Assembly (NCBI RefSeq): GCF_018224885.1
Contig: NZ_JAGTXB010000003.1
Coordinates: forward strand, 248,001-312,000
Length of the DNA: 64,000 bases
Source of the DNA: Chitinophaga hostae
Lineage (GTDB): Bacteria > Bacteroidota > Bacteroidia > Chitinophagales > Chitinophagaceae
Reading direction: 5' to 3'
Under the pieces are notes generated by a model. That model was not told the origin of the DNA. It worked only from the letters and a program-made list of their open reading frames with translations, and made no database searches. This document shows positions 62,474 to 64,000 of the stretch, piece by piece; the first letter of the stretch is position 1, and each line of letters opens with the position of its first letter. The translations under genes were made by a program, and so were the position numbers.

Positions 62474-64000
62474 TTAGAAACCAACTGCTACTCCCACATT
62501 ATAAACCCGCTGAACAGGGTATCCCAGTCCGGACGCGCCCATCTCAGGATCCCATAGCTTAAAGGCGCTGATGCTAAACAAATTCAGGCCGTTGGCATAA
62601 ATCCGCCCGCTGCTCAGGCGTAATTTCTTCAGCAACGAACCGGTAATGTTATACCCGATCTCAGCTGATTTCATGCGTAAAAACGAACCATCCCGTAACC
62701 ACCAGGTAGATGTTTGCGTATTATTTTCTGAGATAGTATTGCTTAAGCGGGGCCAGAAAGCATAGGAGTTGCGGTTGTCTTCCGACCAGTGGCTATCTGC
62801 AATCACCTGCAGCAACCCGTTCTGGTATCCTCCGTTCAGGTAAAAAGGCGTGGTGTTGGCGGCGTTAATAATAAAAGAAGACCTGGCGGATCCCTGGAAA
62901 AAAGTGCTCAGATCAAAATTTTTATATCCTATGGAAAAACCGGCACCATAGATAATTTCCGGCGTGTATGGGAATCCGATTGGAACATAGTCGGCATCGG
63001 TAATTTTTCCATCTCCGTTAACATCACGGTATTTAATATCCCCGCCCATGATACTGCCATATTGCAGGGGAGAATTATTTACTTCCGCCTGGTCCACAAA
63101 CAGTTTCTCTGCAATCAGGCCATAGATCTGGCCCAGCGAGTTTCCTACTTTAGATAAGTTCCGGTTATTTTCTGCATACTGTGGTTCTTCGTTTACCAGC
63201 AGTTTACTTTTAGCATAGGTAAAAGTACCGCGTGCCTGTATCCACAGCGAATTATTAAATGTTTTGCGGTAGTCGGCCACCAGGTCAATTCCCCTGCTAA
63301 ATGCCTTCCCGGCATTGGAAGAAATATTGGCCTGCAATCCCATAGAGCTGGGTACGGTGCCCCTCACCATGAGGATATTGGTACGTTTTTGCTCATAGGC
63401 ATCTACTGTGATGGTAAAATCCTTAAATATTGTAAGGTCCATCCCGATGTTGGTTTGCTTCGACAGCTCCCAGGTGATATCGCGGTTTTCATAACGGTTA
63501 ATCGCTACGGTGGGCCGGTTATAGGTAAAATTGGTACCGAAGTATCCTGTTGCGCCGCCATTTAGATTAACATCTGAGAGATAGAAAAACCGGTCGGTGG
63601 CGCTGCCGATCTGGTCGTTGCCCACCAGGCCGTAAGTAAACCGAAACTTCAGCTGGTCAATAGTATTAGCCAGTGGCTTAAAGAATTTTTCATTCGATAC
63701 AATCCAGCCTCCTCCTACTGAGGGGAAAAAGCCAAAGCGGTGGTTGGCGGCAAATCTTTCTGAGCCGTTATATCCAAAGTTAAACTCGAAGAGGTAGCGG
63801 TTATCGTATCCGTAGGTAAACCTGCCGGATATGCCCTGGTTGCGGGCCGGCAAAGAAAGCTGCAAACTGGAGGCATTTCCGGTAAGATAATTCCTGATGG
63901 TACCTATTACCATGCCTCCTACGTTATGCACATTATCGAAGATCCTCGAATAGTTTACAGCTACTTCGGCATAGGTGGTAGTATTCACATTTTTATCGCC
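62474..64000 (-). CDS. SusC-like TonB transporter, C-terminal half (runs off right edge, PUL 4)
   Basis: 509 codons are inside the window, all of the barrel. The frame is open through the right edge at 64000 (codons GDKNVNTTT precede the nominal start), so the start codon, signal peptide, plug and any STN domain lie outside. 'FGYNGSERFAANHRFGFFPS', 'LKFRFTYGLVGNDQIG' and the GVAVGF end match SusC barrels. Followed by SusD at 21 bp. Whether sigma/FecR regulation applies depends on the missing N-terminus. Confidence 0.9.
   Translation of the reverse strand, partial: GDKNVNTTTYAEVAVNYSRIFDNVHNVGGMVIGTIRNYLTGNASSLQLSLPARNQGISGRFTYGYDNRYLFEFNFGYNGSERFAANHRFGFFPSVGGGWIVSNEKFFKPLANTIDQLKFRFTYGLVGNDQIGSATDRFFYLSDVNLNGGATGYFGTNFTYNRPTVAINRYENRDITWELSKQTNIGMDLTIFKDFTITVDAYEQKRTNILMVRGTVPSSMGLQANISSNAGKAFSRGIDLVADYRKTFNNSLWIQARGTFTYAKSKLLVNEEPQYAENNRNLSKVGNSLGQIYGLIAEKLFVDQAEVNNSPLQYGSIMGGDIKYRDVNGDGKITDADYVPIGFPYTPEIIYGAGFSIGYKNFDLSTFFQGSARSSFIINAANTTPFYLNGGYQNGLLQVIADSHWSEDNRNSYAFWPRLSNTISENNTQTSTWWLRDGSFLRMKSAEIGYNITGSLLKKLRLSSGRIYANGLNLFSISAFKLWDPEMGASGLGYPVQRVYNVGVAVGF

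Overview
The window looks like a chromosomal segment from a Chitinophaga-like member of the Bacteroidota. The signs are four SusC/SusD pairs, ECF-sigma/FecR trans-envelope signalling genes, lipoproteins with the Bacteroidota lipobox, a TTG-N20-TAnnTTTG promoter, a GLPGLI-family protein, and a GH144-type glucanase (the founding GH144 enzyme is from Chitinophaga pinensis). The main role of the region is capture and breakdown of glycans at the outer membrane. The genus is inferred from protein families, not from a database search.

1-5.55 kb is an AT-rich accessory block that ends at a tRNA-Ser(TGA). It holds the N-terminal part of an RHS/SpvB-like secreted protein (cut by the window edge), a coiled-coil/beta-rich envelope protein in the same operon, a long non-coding stretch with a pair of 12-bp inverted repeats, a 67-aa ORF, and a large serine recombinase. 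The 3' end of the recombinase gene runs antisense through the tRNA and its terminator.

5.7-19.2 kb is mostly ordinary chromosome: a hotdog thioesterase, small secreted proteins, a VOC protein, an AraC regulator, an outer-membrane beta-barrel/GLPGLI pair, a sugar-acid dehydratase with an SDR dehydrogenase, and a 1342-aa SNF2-type ATPase.

19.3-27.8 kb has a surface lipoprotein, then a GntR/UTRA regulator divergent from an (alpha/alpha)6 glycosidase and a SusC/SusD pair (PUL 1). A clear promoter with an overlapping palindrome lies before the glycosidase. 28-35.8 kb has an ATP-grasp ligase and an ECF sigma-FecR-SusC-SusD locus with no enzymes (PUL 2).

36-45.8 kb is the least explained region. 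A FecR without an adjacent sigma gene and an STN-type TonB receptor are followed by three related beta-helix-like lipoproteins (one full length, one truncated, one minimal) and another lipoprotein. On the opposite strand are an S41 protease lipoprotein and an ECF sigma without an adjacent FecR. 47.4-57.9 kb is a probable beta-1,2-glucan PUL (GH3, SusC, SusD, GH144, GH43-like). 58-64 kb is a fourth PUL (SusC, SusD, DUF5000-type and DUF4998-type lipoproteins) that runs off the right edge.

Intergenic regions are rich in long palindromes. Two copies of an inverted-repeat element share a GCCCAGGATTAGACTGATTTT core (14.95 and 21.2 kb). A heptameric nnGCnnn repeat recurs at 21.2, 27.8 and 47.3-47.5 kb and in two places encodes the end of an ORF.
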